A stretch of 6,350 nt of DNA. Origin: Alphaproteobacteria bacterium. Lineage in GTDB: Bacteria > Pseudomonadota > Alphaproteobacteria > Rhizobiales > Xanthobacteraceae. Positions 5,097 through 6,350 of this stretch are shown here, piece by piece. The DNA is taken from NCBI GenBank assembly GCA_005883445.1, contig VAZL01000222.1, positions 1-6,350 of the forward strand, given 5' to 3'. The position numbers and the translations under genes were made by a program. Positions within the stretch are counted from its first letter, which is position 1. Each line of letters begins with the position of its first letter. The notes beneath the pieces are model-generated. The model searched no databases. It saw only the letters and a program-made list of their open reading frames with translations, and was not told the DNA's origin.

Positions 5097-6068
5097 ATGC
5101 GGGCTGGAATCGTCGTTCTAATCGGCCTCGCGCTCTGCGCGCCGGAGGCAGTCGGCGAGCCCTATCCGGACCGCCCCATCAGGCTGATCTCGCCCAACCC
5201 CGCGGGCGGCGCCAACGATACGATCGTGCGCATCATCGCCGCGAAAATGTCCACCATCCTCGGCGCATCCTTCGTCATCGACAATCGCGGCGGCGCCGGC
5301 GGCAAGATCGGCGCGGAAGCGGTCGCGCGGGCGGCGCCCGACGGCTACACCCTGCTCGCGGCCTCGGTCTCCACGCATTCGTTCGCCCCAGTGGTGACGC
5401 CCAAGCTCGGCTACGATCCGATCAAGGATTTCGAGCCGATTTCGCTTCTGGCGCTGGTGCAGAACGTGCTGGTGGTCAACCCATCGCTGCCCGTCGCCAA
5501 TGTCTCCGAACTCATCGCGCTCGCGCGGGCGCAACCGGGCAAGCTCAATTACGCGTCCGGCGGTCCGGGCTCCACCAGCCACTTCGCGGTCGCCATGTTC
5601 GTCGCACTGGCCGGTATCCAGCATGACACCGTCCACGTACCCTACAAAGGCGGAGCGTCGGCGATGACCGCCACCATCGCGAACGAGGCGCAATTCTATT
5701 TCGGGCCGATGGCGGGAATGATTCCGTTCATCGAGGCGGGATCGGTCAAGGCGCTGGCGGTGAGCGGCGACACACGATCGCCCTCGCTGCCGCAAGTCCC
5801 GACCATGGCCGAGGCGGGCGAGCCGAAATACAAAGCGATCGGCTGGTTCGGCCTGATGGCGCCGGCCACGACGCCGCTCGGCATCGTCACCAAATTGAGC
5901 GCGACCGCCGCCGAGGCGGCGAAAAGCTCCGACGTCATCGCCGCGCTGCGCGTGCAGGGAATCGAGCCCGCGAGCAGCCGGCCGAGCGAATTTGCGGCCT
6001 TCATCCGGGGACAGCTCGAGCTGCACAAGAAGCTCGTCGAGGACGTCGACCTCAAGCTCGGCCAATAG
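5097..6068 (+). CDS. TctC/Bug-family tripartite tricarboxylate transporter solute-binding protein, complete
   Basis: A 323-residue exported protein of normal length for the family. Residues 1-20 form a signal peptide (hydrophobic VVLIGLALCA core, likely cut near AVG-EPYP). Family landmarks follow in order: YPDRPIRLISP (23-33), PAGGAND (35-41), VIDNRGGAGGKIGAE (60-74), APDGYTLL (80-87), NYASGGPGSTSHFA (151-164), VHVPYKGG (179-186), PTMAEAG (235-241) and WFGLMAPATTP (250-260). These proteins bind small carboxylates in the periplasm. Partners can be TctAB permeases encoded elsewhere, and orphan family members are common in some proteobacteria. No permease gene is visible here. ATG 5097 is preferred because it opens directly on the signal peptide. 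A longer in-frame reading from 4980 would start inside the cinA-type gene. The first 67 codons are also present in the truncated copy at 4088. The ligand cannot be assigned; the nearby crotonase gene hints at aromatic or alicyclic acids, but only weakly. Confidence 0.93.
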   Translation: MRAGIVVLIGLALCAPEAVGEPYPDRPIRLISPNPAGGANDTIVRIIAAKMSTILGASFVIDNRGGAGGKIGAEAVARAAPDGYTLLAASVSTHSFAPVVTPKLGYDPIKDFEPISLLALVQNVLVVNPSLPVANVSELIALARAQPGKLNYASGGPGSTSHFAVAMFVALAGIQHDTVHVPYKGGASAMTATIANEAQFYFGPMAGMIPFIEAGSVKALAVSGDTRSPSLPQVPTMAEAGEPKYKAIGWFGLMAPATTPLGIVTKLSATAAEAAKSSDVIAALRVQGIEPASSRPSEFAAFIRGQLELHKKLVEDVDLKLGQ

Positions 6069-6116
6069 ATCAAGCACTCCGCTCCTATGGTCACAGCACG
6101 GGATGGGTGACAACAC
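6069..6116 (+). promoter_or_regulatory. Short intergenic gap with TATGGT box and ribosome binding site for the crotonase gene
   Basis: 48 bases separate the tctC-type stop from ATG 6117. TATGGT at 6086-6091 resembles a -10 element but has no credible -35 at the usual distance. GGGTGA at 6105-6110 is a plausible ribosome binding site 6 bases before the ATG. Co-transcription with the tctC-type gene is likely given the short gap. Confidence 0.3.
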
Positions 6117-6350
6117 ATGGCAAAAAAGCCCGCAGCCAAGAAGCGCAGCAGCAACGGGCGGCGCTACACCGATATTCTCTATGAGGTCAAGGATCACGTC
6201 GCGTGGGCAACCATCAACCGGCCGCGCGTGCTGAACGCCTTTCGCGAGCAGACCCTCGATGAGCTCATCGACGCGCTGAAATCCACGCGCGAGGACCCCT
6301 CCATCGCCTGCGCGGTCGTGACCGGCGCCGGCGACAAGGCGTTTTCCGCT
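6117..6350 (+). CDS. Enoyl-CoA hydratase/isomerase (crotonase) family protein, N-terminal part, BadI/MenB-like (3' end outside window)
   Basis: An open frame of 78 codons running off the right edge. After a Lys/Arg-rich leader (MAKKPAAKKRSSNGRR, 1-16) comes the crotonase start YTDILYEVKDHVAWATINRP (17-36), then NAFREQTLDELIDAL (40-54) and VVTGAGDKAFSA (67-78), which leads into the oxyanion-hole region (normally AFSxGxD) just beyond the edge. Crotonase-fold enzymes act on acyl-CoA thioesters. The combination LxYEVxxxVAWxxINRP, NAFRxxTxDEL and TGAGDKAF is closest, from memory, to 2-ketocyclohexanecarboxyl-CoA hydrolase (BadI, anaerobic benzoate route) and naphthoate synthase (MenB). The short basic leader is unusual for these. 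The catalytic residues are not in view, so the exact reaction stays open. GGGTGA 6 bases upstream supports the start. It is probably in one transcription unit with the upstream solute-binding protein. Confidence 0.85.
   Translation, partial: MAKKPAAKKRSSNGRRYTDILYEVKDHVAWATINRPRVLNAFREQTLDELIDALKSTREDPSIACAVVTGAGDKAFSA

Larger units (their letters stand above)
4289..5297. repeat. Tandem duplication, unit 2 (1009 bp)
   Basis: Second copy of 3282-4288. It has two extra bases between the CMD stop and the cinA-type stop (near 4492-4494) and eight substitutions at 4531, 4552, 4564, 4581, 4589, 4612, 4622 and 4635. The offset between units is 1007 before the indel and 1009 after it. At its right end the sequence runs on into the complete tctC-type gene. 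Both boundaries fall in related GC-rich 18-mers (3268-3285, 4275-4292, 5284-5301) of the form ATCGCGGCGGCG-NN-GGCG. Confidence 0.95.

Noticed and set aside
4306..5121. Plus-strand open frame of 271 codons spanning the second repeat unit
   Set aside because: It is an out-of-frame reading through the CMD fragment and antisense to the cinA-type gene. The similar frame in unit 1 (3375-4112) has the same origin. No family character is seen.
5118..6197. Minus-strand open frame of 359 codons antisense to the tctC-type gene
   Set aside because: Low-complexity Arg/Asp/Gly-rich translation without motifs. The plus strand encodes an unmistakable solute-binding protein over the same bases.

Overview
The window is GC-rich (by eye about two thirds G+C), densely coded DNA from a proteobacterium. 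An alphaproteobacterium of the Bradyrhizobium/Rhodopseudomonas type is my best guess. The basis is multiple orphan TctC/Bug-type solute-binding proteins, a BadI/MenB-like crotonase and the base composition. No marker gene fixes the taxonomy. No CRISPR array, tRNA, rRNA, transposase or phage gene is visible.

Left part (1-2969): the C-terminal end of a TctC/Bug-type solute-binding protein is followed by an envelope-stress or metal-stress type operon. This operon holds a membrane-anchored CpxP/Spy-like (metal-resistance fold) protein, an OmpR-family response regulator and a CpxA-like sensor histidine kinase. An exact match to the enterobacterial CpxR box (GTAAA-N5-GTAAA on the minus strand) lies 82 bases upstream of the CpxP-like start, which suggests autoregulation. 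The response regulator reads as broken. About 60-70 bases that should encode the end of helix 3, strand 4 and helix 4 of the receiver are missing, and the reading frame shifts at about 1261-1264. The flanking genes are intact.

Right part (2970-6350): a carboxymuconolactone decarboxylase-family gene converges on a minus-strand CinA C-terminal-domain gene (nicotinamide-nucleotide amidohydrolase type). The latter diverges from a complete TctC/Bug-type solute-binding protein gene. A unit of 1007/1009 bp covering the 3' half of the decarboxylase gene, all of the cinA-type gene, the divergent promoter region and the 5' fifth of the tctC-type gene occurs twice in tandem. This leaves a truncated tctC-type gene and a headless decarboxylase fragment fused at about 4289. 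The copies are identical except for eight substitutions and one 2-base indel confined to about 140 bp at the 3' end of the cinA-type gene. That pattern fits either a real tandem duplication with a conversion patch or a metagenome/strain-variant assembly error. The window ends inside a crotonase-family gene resembling BadI/MenB.

The gene set belongs to known families. The most noteworthy items are the CpxR-type box in front of a CpxP-R-A-like operon, the broken regulator and the tandem duplication. I found no convincing new biological system.
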